Of a DNA stretch of 52,257 nucleotides, positions 15,698 to 25,260 are shown piece after piece (the stretch's first letter is position 1; the number at the start of each line of letters is the position of its first letter). Both the position numbers and the translations under genes were made by a program. The stretch is from NCBI RefSeq assembly GCF_008764295.1, contig NZ_VTQX01000029.1, forward strand, positions 1 through 52,257. Reading direction: 5' to 3'. The notes beneath the pieces were generated by a model. It worked only from the letters and a program-made list of their open reading frames with translations, was not told the origin of the DNA and ran no database searches. The stretch is from Bacillus methanolicus. GTDB lineage: Bacteria; Bacillota; Bacilli; Bacillales; Cytobacillaceae.

Positions 15698-15941
15698 TTA
15701 TTATGTAGTGAGTTAGTGAATAGGTGCTTTAGTCTAAGAGCAATCTTCAGCAATCAAGCGCGATTGTTGAATAAAACTTTATTTTACCAGCCACAACAGG
15801 ACGGGGTATGTGTGTTGGAAGTATTTAATTTAAGTGACTTATTATTACCTTGACATTTCCTTATTTCGGGTAATGTTAGCTTCGCTGGTACTACCCCTAG
15901 TATGGATGTAGTGTTTTTTTGGGGAAAAGTTGCTCATATTG

Positions 15942-15971
15942 AAAAAGAACTCCAAATTGCAACGGTGTTCC
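15942..15971 (-). terminator. Minus-strand terminator behind a gene remnant
   Basis: Read on the minus strand, GGAACACC and GGAGTTC form an imperfect stem (10-base loop) followed by TTTTT. It lies just downstream of the remnant at 16008-16132. Confidence 0.5.
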
Positions 15972-16007
15972 TTTTCAGCTTGCCTATGAGTTCATGTAAG
16001 TGAGCTC

Positions 16008-16132
16008 TTATTCCTCGCTAAAATCCAAATTAACCGGTTCCTTGGGCAATATTTCGGTTGTTAGCATATTAACCGTCTGCCCAGACTTTCCCTTTTCCAT
16101 ATAGTAATACACCAAAGCTAAATGGCCTTAGT
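16008..16132 (-). pseudogene. 3' remnant of an unidentified gene
   Basis: On the minus strand an open frame of about 40 codons ends at 16008 with a protein-like tail (YYYMEKGKSGQTVNM, then PKEPVNLDFSEE). It begins only after an in-frame stop inside the hairpin at 16121-16158 and has no ribosome site. The downstream terminator suggests it was once the end of a real gene. No family recognised. Confidence 0.3.
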
Positions 16133-16158
16133 TCAATATTCTTGGAACTAAGGCCATT
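16121..16158. repeat. Perfect 14-bp inverted repeat
   Basis: AATGGCCTTAGTTC (16121-16134) and GAACTAAGGCCATT (16145-16158) with a 10-base loop. No T-tract follows on either strand. It may mark the edge of an old insertion or be a terminator that has lost its tail. Confidence 0.55.
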
Positions 16159-16369
16159 AAGTCGTTTCGGGATTTTTCAAGACCATAGAAATTATGTATT
16201 CATCTATAGTCTAGCGTTTTATGTCTACGATTTTTATACTTAAACTGATGTGAAAAAAGAAGCTTCTCATGAGACAAATGAATTTTTTTAAAAAATCTGT
16301 CTACCGTAAGGGCATATCATCGTAATTTAATACCGGTTTTTTGAAATATTCCCTATAATTAGGTGACGC

Positions 16370-17164
16370 TTATTTAGATAACATATGGTTGAGTTGCTCT
16401 TCTTTTAATTCGAGAACGTTAACTACAGAGGGATCTAGATAACTGTTATATTCAACTGTATCCACTTCATATATATATTTTGGCGAAACTATATATAATA
16501 ATTGATTGCTTTTAGAAGACATTTCTGATTCGATAGTGATCTCTTCATTGGGGTGGATAGTTATATCTTCCTTAAATGGTTTTCCATTTACAGTTATATT
16601 CGTAAATTCTAAGTGATGATTTTCAATTTGGAGATCTTTAAGGATGATATCTGATTCGGAATTATTTTTGATGCTATTTCTATATACATCAGAGGTATCA
16701 AAACTAAGAAAATGTACATCGCTTTGAGTTAGTAAATCATTCCTTTCAAGAGAAATAACTTTAAGTCTACCTATGTCATAATTTTTTGTTTTACCATTAT
16801 TGTAAGAAATAATCACTTCGTTAATAATTTCTTCTGTATTTTCGTTAATGGAGCAATCCACTTCAATAGTAAAGATTTTTTTTCCTTGAAATTTTTCATT
16901 TGAAGTTGTTATGTTAAAACTATTAATCTCTAGCTGTTCGGTATTTTTAAAGTCTATTGACAATATATTCTCTTGAAGTTCTTTAATCGAATGCCCACTT
17001 ATCCCTATCAAATTAATAATAAGTTGATTTTCCGGAACCGTATATAAAACACCATCCCACTCACCAAGATATAACTCTTCGTTATCACGATTAGTTATAT
17101 AATAATATATAAAGATGCTAATAAATATGAGGCATAAAATAGTTATAATCGATATTTTTTTCAT
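16370..17164 (-). CDS. Membrane-anchored extracellular protein, unknown function
   Basis: 264 residues from ATG 17164 (AAGGTGA 8 bp upstream; the GTG at 17176 is less likely). An N-terminal membrane helix (MKKISIITILCLIFISIFIYYY) is followed by about 235 residues rich in Ile, Asn and Glu with alternating beta-type sequence, probably outside the cell. No family recognised. It follows the secreted protein gene at 17247-17858 on the same strand after about 80 bp, so the two are probably one operon. The very AT-rich codon use differs from the flanking housekeeping genes, a sign of transfer. Confidence 0.7.
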   Translation of the reverse strand: MKKISIITILCLIFISIFIYYYITNRDNEELYLGEWDGVLYTVPENQLIINLIGISGHSIKELQENILSIDFKNTEQLEINSFNITTSNEKFQGKKIFTIEVDCSINENTEEIINEVIISYNNGKTKNYDIGRLKVISLERNDLLTQSDVHFLSFDTSDVYRNSIKNNSESDIILKDLQIENHHLEFTNITVNGKPFKEDITIHPNEEITIESEMSSKSNQLLYIVSPKYIYEVDTVEYNSYLDPSVVNVLELKEEQLNHMLSK

Positions 17165-17246
17165 TTCATTAATCACCTTGCTATTTTGTCTTTTACTATA
17201 AAAGTAGAGGTCAAGAACAAAATTATTTTAGAGTCAATCTATTAAG

Positions 17247-17858
17247 TTATTGATATTGAAGACCTAAGATGGTTGTTATAGGCTCGTAAGCATTAGTGTA
17301 GGAAATTTCAGGATCTCTACCTAAGTATTCCTTAGTTATTTTGATTCTCTTGTTATACTGATCTGCATATTGAGCTACTCTAGCTCTACTTCCCTTGCTT
17401 TTATCGATGCTAAAAGTATAATTGGCAGAATAACTTCGTGATACAGAAACGGTTAAATTAAATTGTGATTTTGCCTTTTCTCTTATATCTGCAGTAACTC
17501 CACTTGAAAACGTCAAGGTCTTTGTTATTGTAGTTCCGTATTGGATTGTTTTTGCATCCGCAGTATATACCCAGTTAGTTTTTCCTGCTACAAAAACATT
17601 GTTCTGACGAGTTGTACTTACAAGTGATAATTTTGGTGGCTGAGCTATACAAGCTATACACTCTGGTTGAATTATGTCTTCACTTTTACTATCTAATAAC
17701 TTTTCTTCTTCCCCATCATCAAATTGTGAATAATATAACTCTAATCCCTCTTCTGAATTGTAAACATCTTCTGAAACAGTATATGCAGAAACAGAAGGCA
17801 CAATGATGCTAGTAAGTAGAATTAACGCAATAAATGTCATTAATGATTTTAACTTCAA
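17247..17858 (-). CDS. Secreted protein with signal peptide, unknown function
   Basis: 203 residues. The signal peptide is LKSLMTFIALILLTSIIVPSVSA, with cleavage expected after VSA. The mature part has an acidic stretch (DDGEEEKLLDSKSED), a CIAC Cys pair, then a beta-rich region with alternating Thr/Ser/Val (TTITKTLTFSSGV, FNLTVSVSRSYSANYTFSI). The start is TTG 17858 with GAGGAG 9 bp upstream. The beta-rich pattern recalls pore-forming or adhesive surface proteins, but no family was identified. Very AT-rich like its downstream partner. Confidence 0.7.
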   Translation of the reverse strand: MKLKSLMTFIALILLTSIIVPSVSAYTVSEDVYNSEEGLELYYSQFDDGEEEKLLDSKSEDIIQPECIACIAQPPKLSLVSTTRQNNVFVAGKTNWVYTADAKTIQYGTTITKTLTFSSGVTADIREKAKSQFNLTVSVSRSYSANYTFSIDKSKGSRARVAQYADQYNKRIKITKEYLGRDPEISYTNAYEPITTILGLQYQ

Positions 17859-18031
17859 ATGTATATGCTCCTCTCAAAGAAAATATTATTTTGAACTTGA
17901 CCTCTATCGAATAAATTCTACAAAATATGATCAATTCCTTCCTTTTTTTAGAAAAATTCCAAAAATTAAACAATTTTTGATTGTTAAGTAAATTTAACAG
18001 TCTAATGTCTTTTTATAATCAATCGAAGCAC

Positions 18032-18478
18032 TTAAGAAAAAACCGTCTCTGAGATCACGTCATAACCATTCCTTTTTAAAAGAGCCGCGGTAACTCCGTT
18101 TCCAGCTATTTTCTCACCGTTAAAATGTCCGTTATAGATATTGGTACTGCCACAGGATGGGCTGTTTTCTTTTAGAACAATCATTGTTGCCCCCAGTTGT
18201 TGTGCCCTCTCTAGTGCTAAATAGGCACCTTTAATAAACGCTTCGGTGACATCCGAGCCCGATTGGGAGACTACTTTTGCCCTTCCGTCGAGCACATCTT
18301 CACCGCTGCCTCCGATAATTTCAGCAGGTTCCCTTGGGGTGGACAAACCGCCAAGTAGTTCGGGACAGACAGTGATCGCTTCCTTTTTCATTACTAATTC
18401 GCTAATCCGTTCGTTTAAACAATGTGTACCGTTGTATCTTACTTCTAATCCAGCTAAACAGGAACTGACTAAAATCAT
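18032..18478 (-). CDS. DUF523 family protein (YbbK-like)
   Basis: 148 residues. It starts MILVSSCLAGLEVRYNG, then VCPELLGGLSTPREPAEI, and ends with LKENSPSCGSTNIYNG: the conserved Cys motifs of DUF523. The family is widespread and of unknown function; the Cys suggest metal or sulfur chemistry. It lies 88 bp downstream of the amidase gene on the same strand, separated by a terminator. Confidence 0.85.
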   Translation of the reverse strand: MILVSSCLAGLEVRYNGTHCLNERISELVMKKEAITVCPELLGGLSTPREPAEIIGGSGEDVLDGRAKVVSQSGSDVTEAFIKGAYLALERAQQLGATMIVLKENSPSCGSTNIYNGHFNGEKIAGNGVTAALLKRNGYDVISETVFS

Positions 18479-18523
18479 GATTTGAGTCCTCCATTATCTA
18501 TAGTTAACGTTATTCTATCACAT

Positions 18524-18554
18524 AAAAAAGACCAAACCACCCGGTGATTTGATC
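18524..18554 (-). terminator. Terminator after the amidase gene
   Basis: On the minus strand GATCAAATCACC and GGTGGTTTGGTC form a stem with two wobble pairs, followed by six T. Confidence 0.7.
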
Positions 18555-18565
18555 CTTTGACTGGG

Positions 18566-19273
18566 CTATTTTTCCGTTAACATACTTGCTTGAAAGCCGT
18601 CCTCCTTTAACTTCATCAGCAAATTCTCCGCTGTTTCCTTTTCTGTAAAAGGACCGGCTATAACTTTATAGATTGGTAAGGAACTGTTTTTCTTTTCTGG
18701 AGTGGGAATGGTCACTTTCGGCTTTAATTGAAGCTGGTATTGTTCTCGCAAACCTTTGGCAATTGCCTCTGCACACGTTTTTCGATATAAATTTGAACGA
18801 AGGAGCTTAAGATCTTCTTTGTTTGTCATGAAGCCGCATTCCACCAATATGGCCGTCATTTTAGTTGCACGAAGCACATGGAAGCCGGCTCCTTTAACTC
18901 CCCTGTCTTGCAATCCGGTCGCGACGACAAGATTTTTTTGCACCTTGTCGGCAAGTGCTGAGGCGATTTTGGGCTTTGATGTATAGATGTATGTTTCAAT
19001 TCCACTAACCTCGTTCCAGCCCGTCCCATAAGCATTGGCATGGATTGAAACAAAGCAGTCGACTGCTAATCGATTCGCCTTATCGGTCCTTTCTTGAAGT
19101 GAAACATCCTTTGTGTCAGAATGGGAAAAATAAATAACGACATCTTTATACGTTTCCAAAATGGCCTTCGTCTCATTTGCTACAACTCTGTTAAATTCAT
19201 ACTCTCGCATCCCATCGGGGCTTCTTTTACCTGGTGTATTGTAACCGTGGCCTGCGTCCAACATTATTTTCAT
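18566..19273 (-). CDS. N-acetylmuramoyl-L-alanine amidase (Amidase_3) with C-terminal SPOR domain
   Basis: 235 residues. Amidase_3 domain at 1-175: LDAGHG (zinc His9), MREYEFN (zinc Glu near 24-26), SIHANA (zinc His near 77), and VECGFMTN with the catalytic Glu. A linker then leads to a SPOR-like repeat (YKVIAGPFTEKETAENLL..LKEDGFQA), which binds denuded peptidoglycan. No signal peptide is visible, as in some spore or phage amidases of this class; release may depend on the mother cell or lysis. Cleaves the MurNAc-L-Ala bond. Confidence 0.87.
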   Translation of the reverse strand: MKIMLDAGHGYNTPGKRSPDGMREYEFNRVVANETKAILETYKDVVIYFSHSDTKDVSLQERTDKANRLAVDCFVSIHANAYGTGWNEVSGIETYIYTSKPKIASALADKVQKNLVVATGLQDRGVKGAGFHVLRATKMTAILVECGFMTNKEDLKLLRSNLYRKTCAEAIAKGLREQYQLQLKPKVTIPTPEKKNSSLPIYKVIAGPFTEKETAENLLMKLKEDGFQASMLTEK

Positions 19274-19396
19274 TGGTCCTTCGCTCCTTGTCTCGGGAAA
19301 ATTTCATTATATCCGCTCACAATGTTATTGATTCACTCTTATCATATGTTTAATTGTAAAAAAAGGAGATGCTGCGTTAATTTTATGCGAACGAAT

Positions 19397-19424
19397 TTGG
19401 TTATTCGGAAAAAAGTGCTAAAAT
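19397..19424 (+). promoter_or_regulatory. Putative promoter of the hprK operon
   Basis: TTGGTT (19397-19402), 16-bp spacer, TAAAAT (19419-19424), about 80 bp before the hprK start. Confidence 0.45.
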
Positions 19425-19505
19425 AGAGTGAAACTTTAACACATCAACCAATATATTTTGAAAAAATGATAGAGCCTATCATAATCCATCAAGGAGGAGT
19501 TCCAT

Positions 19506-20441
19506 TTGCAGAAGGTACGGACAAAGGATATTTTAGATAAGTTTAAGCTTGAGCTCATTAGTGGTGAAGAGGGGATTAATCGTCCTATCACAATGACTGA
19601 TATTTCGAGACCTGGGCTTGAACTTGCTGGTTTTTTCGATTACTATCCGGCCGAGCGCGTGCAGCTGCTTGGAAAAACAGAATTAACATTTATTCAAAAA
19701 CTCGATCCAGACATTCGGGCAGAGCGTTTGGAGCGTTTATGTACGGATATTACACCAGCGATTGTCGTAACAAGAGATATGCCTGTTCCGGATGAATTGA
19801 TTGAAGCGTCGGAACGGGAGGCTGTTCCTGTTTTGCGCTCAAAATTTAAGACAACTCGTTTCTCTAGTCGTCTTACCAATTTTCTTGAAACAAGGCTCGC
19901 TCCAACAACAGCAGTTCACGGCGTCCTCATTGATATTTATGGTGTCGGGGTTCTCATTACCGGAAAAAGTGGTGTAGGAAAAAGCGAAACGGCGTTGGAA
20001 CTCGTTAAACGAGGACATCGTCTTGTTGCAGATGACTGCGTGGAAATTCGCCAAGAAGATGATGATACATTGGTCGGAAATTCTCCAGAGCTTATCGAAC
20101 ACTTGCTTGAGATTCGTGGGTTGGGAATTATCAATGTGATGACCCTCTTTGGAGCAGGTGCTGTTCGAAATTATAAAAAAATTTCTCTCGTCATTCATTT
20201 AGAGCTTTGGGATCAAACAAAGCAATATGATCGTTTAGGCCTTGATGAGGAAACGATGCGAATCATTGATACGTCTGTTACGAAGCTGACTGTTCCGGTT
20301 CGACCTGGGCGTAACTTAGCTGTTATCATTGAAGTAGCGGCGATGAATTTTCGCCTCAAAAAAATGGGTGTGAATGCAGCAGAACAATTTGCCAGTCGAT
20401 TATCTGATGTTATCGAAGACGGAGATGTAGAGGATAGATAA
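19506..20441 (+). CDS. hprK: HPr kinase/phosphorylase
   Basis: 311 residues, full length. The N-terminal domain is followed by the P-loop GKSGVGKSE (about residues 153-161) and the HPrK signature [16 protein letters not shown]. It phosphorylates HPr and Crh on Ser46 when fructose-1,6-bisphosphate is high and dephosphorylates them when phosphate is high, controlling carbon catabolite repression. The TTG start at 19506 has AAGGAGG 8 bp upstream. First gene of the conserved hprK-lgt-yvoD-ppaX-yvoF operon; its partner crh lies 18 kb downstream. Confidence 0.97.
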   Translation: MQKVRTKDILDKFKLELISGEEGINRPITMTDISRPGLELAGFFDYYPAERVQLLGKTELTFIQKLDPDIRAERLERLCTDITPAIVVTRDMPVPDELIEASEREAVPVLRSKFKTTRFSSRLTNFLETRLAPTTAVHGVLIDIYGVGVLITGKSGVGKSETALELVKRGHRLVADDCVEIRQEDDDTLVGNSPELIEHLLEIRGLGIINVMTLFGAGAVRNYKKISLVIHLELWDQTKQYDRLGLDEETMRIIDTSVTKLTVPVRPGRNLAVIIEVAAMNFRLKKMGVNAAEQFASRLSDVIEDGDVEDR

Positions 20442-20466
20442 AGAAATAGCTAAAGGAGAGAGTTAG

Positions 20467-21288
20467 ATGGAAGAAAATATACAACCACTTGACCCAATTG
20501 CATTTTCCCTCGGTCCGATCACTGTTCACTGGTATGGCATTATTATCGGGCTAGGCCTAGCTTTAGCACTTATCATTGCGATGAGAGAAGGAGAGAAGAG
20601 AGGTCTGCAAAAGGATTTATTTCCAGACTTAATGCTGTGGGCGATCCCAATCGCGATTATTTCAGCGCGTCTTTATTATGTCATTTTTGAATGGGATTAT
20701 TATGTTCAAAATCCAGGTGACATTATTAAAATTTGGAATGGTGGAATTGCCATCCATGGGGCGTTAATTGGTTCCGTCGTGACAGCTTATATATTCGCGA
20801 AGAAAAGAAATTTATCATTTTGGAAAATTGCTGATATTGCGGCGCCAAGTATTATTCTCGGTCAAGCAATCGGGCGCTGGGGAAATTTTATGAACCAGGA
20901 GGCCCATGGTGGAGAAGTAACGCGTGCTTTTTTAGAAGGCTTGCATTTACCGGACTTTATCATTAATCAAATGTACATAAATGGTACCTATTACCATCCG
21001 ACTTTTTTATACGAATCAGTATGGAATTTTTTAGGTTTTATACTGCTAATATTGTTGAGAAAAGTGAATTTGCGCCGGGGCGAAATGTTCTTAACGTACG
21101 TTATTTGGTATTCTGTCGGCAGATTCTTTGTGGAAGGGATGCGAACAGACAGCTTAATGCTTACTGAAAGCTTGCGGATGGCGCAAACAATCTCGATCGT
21201 CCTTATTATTGGAGCGATCGCCATTATGATTTATAGAAGATCGAAAGGGTATGCAAGGGAAAGATATTTGGATCAATCGGTTTCGTGA
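20467..21288 (+). CDS. lgt: Prolipoprotein diacylglyceryl transferase
   Basis: 273 residues, polytopic. Motifs [23 protein letters not shown], the Lgt signature region [15 protein letters not shown], and FLYESVWN. It transfers diacylglycerol from phosphatidylglycerol to the lipobox Cys of prolipoproteins in the membrane. Starts 26 bp after hprK. Confidence 0.97.
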   Translation: MEENIQPLDPIAFSLGPITVHWYGIIIGLGLALALIIAMREGEKRGLQKDLFPDLMLWAIPIAIISARLYYVIFEWDYYVQNPGDIIKIWNGGIAIHGALIGSVVTAYIFAKKRNLSFWKIADIAAPSIILGQAIGRWGNFMNQEAHGGEVTRAFLEGLHLPDFIINQMYINGTYYHPTFLYESVWNFLGFILLILLRKVNLRRGEMFLTYVIWYSVGRFFVEGMRTDSLMLTESLRMAQTISIVLIIGAIAIMIYRRSKGYARERYLDQSVS

Positions 21289-21318
21289 TCAGGAGTTTTA
21301 AGAAAGAGGAGAAGGATT

Positions 21319-22269
21319 ATGATGGTTCAATCGCTAACGAAAGGTTTAAAGGTCGGACTGCAAACGGTGTGGTCGCTCGGGAAAATTATTTTTCCAGTTA
21401 CATTGATTGTGGCCGTTCTTCAGCATACGCCAATTCTTCCTTGGTTGAGCAAATTGCTCGCCCCGTTAATGGGGATATTTGGACTCTCTGGCGATGCGGC
21501 GATCCCCCTTGTGATCGGCAATTTTCTCAATTTGTATGCAGCGATTGGAGCGATCCTTACGCTCGACTTAACGGTTAAAGAGGTTTTTATTATTGCTGTA
21601 ATGCTATCTTTTTCCCACAATATGCTAGTGGAGTCGAGCGTCGTGACAAGGGTTGGAGTGAAGCTTTGGATTGCTCTAGTCGTTCGCATTGGGCTTGCCC
21701 TGATAGCGGCGATTGTGATTAATCTTGTCTGGAGGGGCGGGAATGAGCTTGCACAGTATGGTTTTATTCAGGCAACAGAACAAGAAACAGGATTAGGAAT
21801 ATGGGGTATTGCCGTTGATGCGGTGCAAAAGGCAGGGCTTGGCATCCTCCAGCTTGCTATCATCGTTATACCATTAATGATCGTCATACAAATATTAAAG
21901 GATTTAAAATGGCTCGATAAGTTTTCAAAATGGATGTCGCCGTTCACCCGAGCATTAGGAATGAAGCCAAATACGTCTACTACTCTAGCTGCTGGTCTTT
22001 TATTTGGCTTGGCTTATGGTGCGGGTGTGATGATTCAGGCTGTAAAAGAAGATGGGGTAAGCAAGAAGGATGCAACGCTTGCTGTTATTTTTTTAGGTGC
22101 CTGCCATGCGGTAGTAGAGGATACGCTTATTTTTGCCCCATTAGGAATTCCGATTTTGCCACTGCTACTCATTCGTTTAGCAATGGCAATCCTCATCACA
22201 GCACTCGTGGCATTTTATTGGAATCGAGTAGAAATTGCGCGCAGAAAGGAAACCACATATGAATTCTAA
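21319..22269 (+). CDS. yvoD: YvoD-like membrane protein with nucleoside-recognition (Gate) domains
   Basis: 316 residues with about eight hydrophobic segments and two Gate-type halves ([19 protein letters not shown], then [22 protein letters not shown]). Transport role is presumed for the family but the substrate is unknown. AGAGGAG is 7 bp upstream. Order matches B. subtilis. Confidence 0.88.
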   Translation: MMVQSLTKGLKVGLQTVWSLGKIIFPVTLIVAVLQHTPILPWLSKLLAPLMGIFGLSGDAAIPLVIGNFLNLYAAIGAILTLDLTVKEVFIIAVMLSFSHNMLVESSVVTRVGVKLWIALVVRIGLALIAAIVINLVWRGGNELAQYGFIQATEQETGLGIWGIAVDAVQKAGLGILQLAIIVIPLMIVIQILKDLKWLDKFSKWMSPFTRALGMKPNTSTTLAAGLLFGLAYGAGVMIQAVKEDGVSKKDATLAVIFLGACHAVVEDTLIFAPLGIPILPLLLIRLAMAILITALVAFYWNRVEIARRKETTYEF

Positions 22270-22915
22270 GATCACAACATTATTATTTGATTTAGACGGG
22301 ACGTTAATCGATACAAATGAGCTAATTATTCAATCATTTTTACACACTTTAGAGCAATATTATCCAGGAGCTTATAAAAGGGAAGATGTCCTGCCATTTA
22401 TGGGGCCAACTTTAACGGAAACGTTCGCTGCGATGAATGCGGATAAAGTGGAAGAAATGACTAATGTATATCGAACTTTCAATATTGCCCATCACGATGA
22501 CCTTGTGACTGAATTTGAAGGCGTGCGAGAAACAGTTGCTGTCCTTAAAGAAAAGGGATTTAAATTGGGAATTGTAACAACAAAGCGCTTAACAGTCGTG
22601 GAAAAAGGGCTTCGACTAACAAAGCTTGAGAGCTATTTTGACGTCGTAGTTGCTCTTGATCATGTCACAAAGGCTAAGCCCGATCCAGAGCCCATTGTAA
22701 AGGCGCTGGCCCAGCTTGACTCTACACCAGAAGAAGCGATGATGATCGGCGATAATTTTCACGACATTGTTGGTGGGAAAAATGCTGGCACAAAAACTGC
22801 TGGGGTAGCATGGTCATTAAAAGGCAAGGCTTTTTTGGAACAGTATGATCCGGATTATATGCTTGAGCATATGAGTGATTTACTTGAAATATTAGGAGTC
22901 AATGAGCATGCGTAA
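22259..22915 (+). CDS. ppaX: Pyrophosphatase PpaX (HAD superfamily)
   Basis: 218 residues. HAD motif I is [10 protein letters not shown], motif II GIVTTKR, motif III around KAKPDPEP, and motif [11 protein letters not shown]. PpaX hydrolyses the pyrophosphate formed when HprK/P dephosphorylates P-Ser-HPr. ATG 22259 follows AAAGGA by 8 bp and overlaps the end of yvoD by 11 bp, indicating translational coupling. Confidence 0.93.
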   Translation: MNSKITTLLFDLDGTLIDTNELIIQSFLHTLEQYYPGAYKREDVLPFMGPTLTETFAAMNADKVEEMTNVYRTFNIAHHDDLVTEFEGVRETVAVLKEKGFKLGIVTTKRLTVVEKGLRLTKLESYFDVVVALDHVTKAKPDPEPIVKALAQLDSTPEEAMMIGDNFHDIVGGKNAGTKTAGVAWSLKGKAFLEQYDPDYMLEHMSDLLEILGVNEHA

Positions 22916-23444
22916 AACGACCCGTTATCCTGTCGAAGGAGCCAATTCCTTATGGCATGTCTATAAAACGGTTCCCTTTTGGAAGGTTGTGAAAAATTTC
23001 ATCGTCATCCAATTAGCGCGCTATACGCCTTTTCTCGGAATGAAAAATTGGCTTTATCGAACTTTTTTACGCATGAAGGTGGGGGAGGAAACTTCTTTTG
23101 CTTTAATGGTCATGCTCGATGTTATGTTCCCAGAGAAGATAAGTGTCGGGAGAAATACAGTCATTGGCTATAACACAACGATTTTAGCTCATGAATATTT
23201 GATTAAAGAATACCGTCTCGGCGAAGTCCATATTGGTAGCGAAGTCATGATTGGCGCCAATTCTACCATTCTACCAGGCGTGACAATTGGAGATGGTGCC
23301 TTTGTCTCAGCAGGGACGCTCGTTCATAAGGACGTTCCGGCGGGAGCCTTCGTTGGTGGAAACCCGATGAAGGTCATCTATACAAAGGATGAACTAGCCG
23401 AAAGATGGGCAGACGATCCAATTTACGGGAAGCAGCACAAATAG
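22908..23444 (+). CDS. yvoF: YvoF-like left-handed beta-helix acyltransferase
   Basis: 178 residues. Hexapeptide-repeat region at about 85-165 ([49 protein letters not shown]), as in maltose O-acetyltransferase-type enzymes. Acceptor unknown. ATG 22908 is preferred to 22902 because AGGAG is 9 bp from it. Overlaps ppaX by 8 bp. Last gene of the hprK operon. Confidence 0.88.
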   Translation: MRKTTRYPVEGANSLWHVYKTVPFWKVVKNFIVIQLARYTPFLGMKNWLYRTFLRMKVGEETSFALMVMLDVMFPEKISVGRNTVIGYNTTILAHEYLIKEYRLGEVHIGSEVMIGANSTILPGVTIGDGAFVSAGTLVHKDVPAGAFVGGNPMKVIYTKDELAERWADDPIYGKQHK

Positions 23445-23465
23445 AAAAAATGGTGTTTCGCACGT

Positions 23466-23595
23466 AGACCGATAAAAATGGGTTAAAGACCGATATATTG
23501 GATTAAAGACCGATATATTGGATTAAAGACCGATAAAAAGTAATAAAGACCGATAAATTAGGTTGAAGACCGATAAAATCAAATTTAGACCGATA
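23466..23595. repeat. Array of seven AGACCGATA motifs with 20-bp period
   Basis: AGACCGATA occurs at 23466, 23487, 23507, 23527, 23547, 23567 and 23587: spacings 21, 20, 20, 20, 20, 20. The 11-12 bp between copies are AT-rich and only partly conserved (AAAATGGGTTAA, TATTGGATTAA and similar). The array sits between yvoF and its terminator and is non-coding. The constant period equals about two DNA turns, placing all copies on one face. Origin and role unknown. Confidence 0.85.
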
Positions 23596-23729
23596 TCCGC
23601 TAAAACGACTTGAGCTGTATTTATCATACTTCTAAAAAAATTTGCGAGAAGAGGTATTTCTTGTTTTATGCGTTCAACATGAAGTGTCGAAAACCCAATT
23701 ACCTATTTTTAGAGGGGGTTTGTGTGATA

Positions 23730-23836
23730 CGTCGATACACTGGTAAAAGCGCCGATAAATTTGATTTTTCGCCGATATAATCAAAAAAGCGCCGATATAT
23801 TTCAGTTTTCGCCGATATATCAATTAAACGCCGATA
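23730..23836. repeat. Array of CGCCGATA motifs with 20-bp period
   Basis: A degenerate copy CGTCGATA at 23730 is followed by CGCCGATA at 23750, 23770, 23790, 23810 and 23829 (spacings 20, 20, 20, 20, 19). The spacers are AT-rich with A or T runs just before each copy. It shares the CCGATA core, orientation and period with the array 135 bp upstream but has a different 5' half (CG instead of AGA). Between the arrays (23596-23729) nothing was recognised. Confidence 0.85.
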
Positions 23837-23870
23837 TATGCCTTTTCAGGTAAAATTGACAAGACTCCAC

Positions 23871-23944
23871 CAGCAGGTTGTATGGCTTAACCTGCTGAAA
23901 TTCGACAAGAAGATGTCCCTTTTTAAGGGGACATCTATTTTTTT
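23871..23944 (+). terminator. Two hairpins ending the hprK operon, the second a strong terminator
   Basis: CAGCAGGTT/AACCTGCTG (23871-23897) is followed by AGATGTCCC (23911-23919) paired with GGGACATCT (23928-23936), then A and a run of T to 23944. Placed after both CCGATA arrays, so these arrays may be transcribed as a long 3' untranslated region. Confidence 0.82.
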
Positions 23945-23985
23945 GCTCTTTTCTCCCTTCTTTTAATCATTTGAATAATCACGTG

Positions 23986-24014
23986 TTGACGTGAAGGGGT
24001 TGGAGGAGTAAACT
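23986..24014 (+). promoter_or_regulatory. Sigma-A-type promoter of the his operon
   Basis: TTGACG (23986-23991), 17-bp spacer, TAAACT (24009-24014). An imperfect hairpin (TTTGCTAA/TTAGCGAA) lies in the leader near 24029-24050. No T-box was seen. Confidence 0.65.
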
Positions 24015-24081
24015 ACATATAACTTCAATTTGCTAATACATTAGCGAACTAAAGCATCGAGAGCGAAAAGGTGGGAATGGG

Positions 24082-25260
24082 ATGAGTCAACTGTTTATGT
24101 TTGAGAAGCCTTTGGGAATGCGAGATACACTCCCTGAACTATATGAAGCGAAAAGTCAGGTACAGGATGCGATTGAAACGGAAATGAAACTATGGGGCTA
24201 TCAGTTTATGGATACGCCTGCGTTAGAATATTACGAAACTGTTGGAACGGCATCAGCAATACTAGATCAACAGCTTTTTAAGCTTCTTGATAATCAGGGG
24301 CACACGTTAGTTCTACGTCCTGATATGACGGCGCCAATTGCGCGGGTGGCAGCTTCCAAGCTATTGCAGAAGGATTTGCCCTTAAGGCTTGCCTATTCAG
24401 CCAGTGTATTTCGCGCTCAGCAGCGTGAAGGTGGAAGACCGGCGGAATTTGAACAAATTGGTGTTGAAGCCATTGCAGATGAGTCTGTCAGTGCGGATGG
24501 GGAAGTAATTGCTTTAATGGTGTCAGCTTTGCGGGAGGCAGGCATTAAAAGCTTTCAAATTTCGATAGGCCATATTGCTTTTGTGCAAGAATTTTTTCTG
24601 CAAATTTTAGGAACTGAGGAACGGGCACAGGCATTAACGAAATTTTTATACGAAAAAAACTTTGTAGGCTACCGAGAACATGTGAAGAGTTTAAATCTGT
24701 CCTCCATTGATAAGCAGCGCCTGTTGGACTTTTTGAAGCTTAGAGGCGGTGAAGAGGTAATGGAACAAGCGCTTTGTTTAATTGAAAATGAAAAAGGAAG
24801 AGAAGCCATTCAGAAGTTGAAGCAACTGTGGGATATTGTCGTTGATTACGGTGAACAAGCTAATCTGAAAATTGATTTAACGCTCGTTAGTCATATGAGT
24901 TATTATACGGGAATTTTGTTTGAGGTTTATGCTGATAAGGTGGGATTTCCTATTGGAAATGGGGGGAGATACAATCTCCTTCTTGAGAAATTTGGCAAAA
25001 CTACGGGAGCGACAGGTTTTGCCTTGAGACTGGATCGTATTCTGGAGGCGTTGGGAGAACTGAAGAAAGAGTTCACGACCGAGTGTGTTCTATTTAGCGG
25101 GGAAAGGCGCAAGGAAGCTTTTCAACTGGCTAAAGCTAAACGGGAACAAGGAATTAAGACCCTTTTGCAGGATATTCAAGGAGTTCGAAATATTGATGAA
25201 TTTACCGGCCAATTCGCCGAAGTAACCTTTTTAATAGGGAAGGCAGGAAAGGGGTCGTAA
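24082..25260 (+). CDS. hisZ: ATP phosphoribosyltransferase regulatory subunit (HisRS paralogue)
   Basis: 392 residues. Class II synthetase-like fold: [36 protein letters not shown] with EFEQIGVE, and [12 protein letters not shown]. HisZ lacks a tRNA-anticodon domain and forms a complex with short HisG; HisG here is the short form, which fits. Starts the histidine operon. Confidence 0.95.
   Translation: MSQLFMFEKPLGMRDTLPELYEAKSQVQDAIETEMKLWGYQFMDTPALEYYETVGTASAILDQQLFKLLDNQGHTLVLRPDMTAPIARVAASKLLQKDLPLRLAYSASVFRAQQREGGRPAEFEQIGVEAIADESVSADGEVIALMVSALREAGIKSFQISIGHIAFVQEFFLQILGTEERAQALTKFLYEKNFVGYREHVKSLNLSSIDKQRLLDFLKLRGGEEVMEQALCLIENEKGREAIQKLKQLWDIVVDYGEQANLKIDLTLVSHMSYYTGILFEVYADKVGFPIGNGGRYNLLLEKFGKTTGATGFALRLDRILEALGELKKEFTTECVLFSGERRKEAFQLAKAKREQGIKTLLQDIQGVRNIDEFTGQFAEVTFLIGKAGKGS

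Noticed and set aside
19121..19426. Plus-strand 101-codon frame opposite the amidase start
   Set aside because: It overlaps the conserved N-terminal zinc motif of the amidase and the hprK promoter region; no ribosome site and no protein-like composition.
23466..23836. CRISPR array
   Set aside because: The repeated unit is only 8-9 bp with 11-12 bp AT-rich gaps; CRISPR repeats are 23-47 bp with unique spacers of about 30 bp, and no cas genes are present.
23944..24081. T-box riboswitch before the his operon
   Set aside because: No conserved T-box sequence (AGGGTGG..CCGCG) or specifier structure was seen; the leader after the promoter is short.
24082..25260. Second histidyl-tRNA synthetase
   Set aside because: It resembles HisRS but is followed directly by short-form hisG and lacks the anticodon-binding domain, which defines HisZ.
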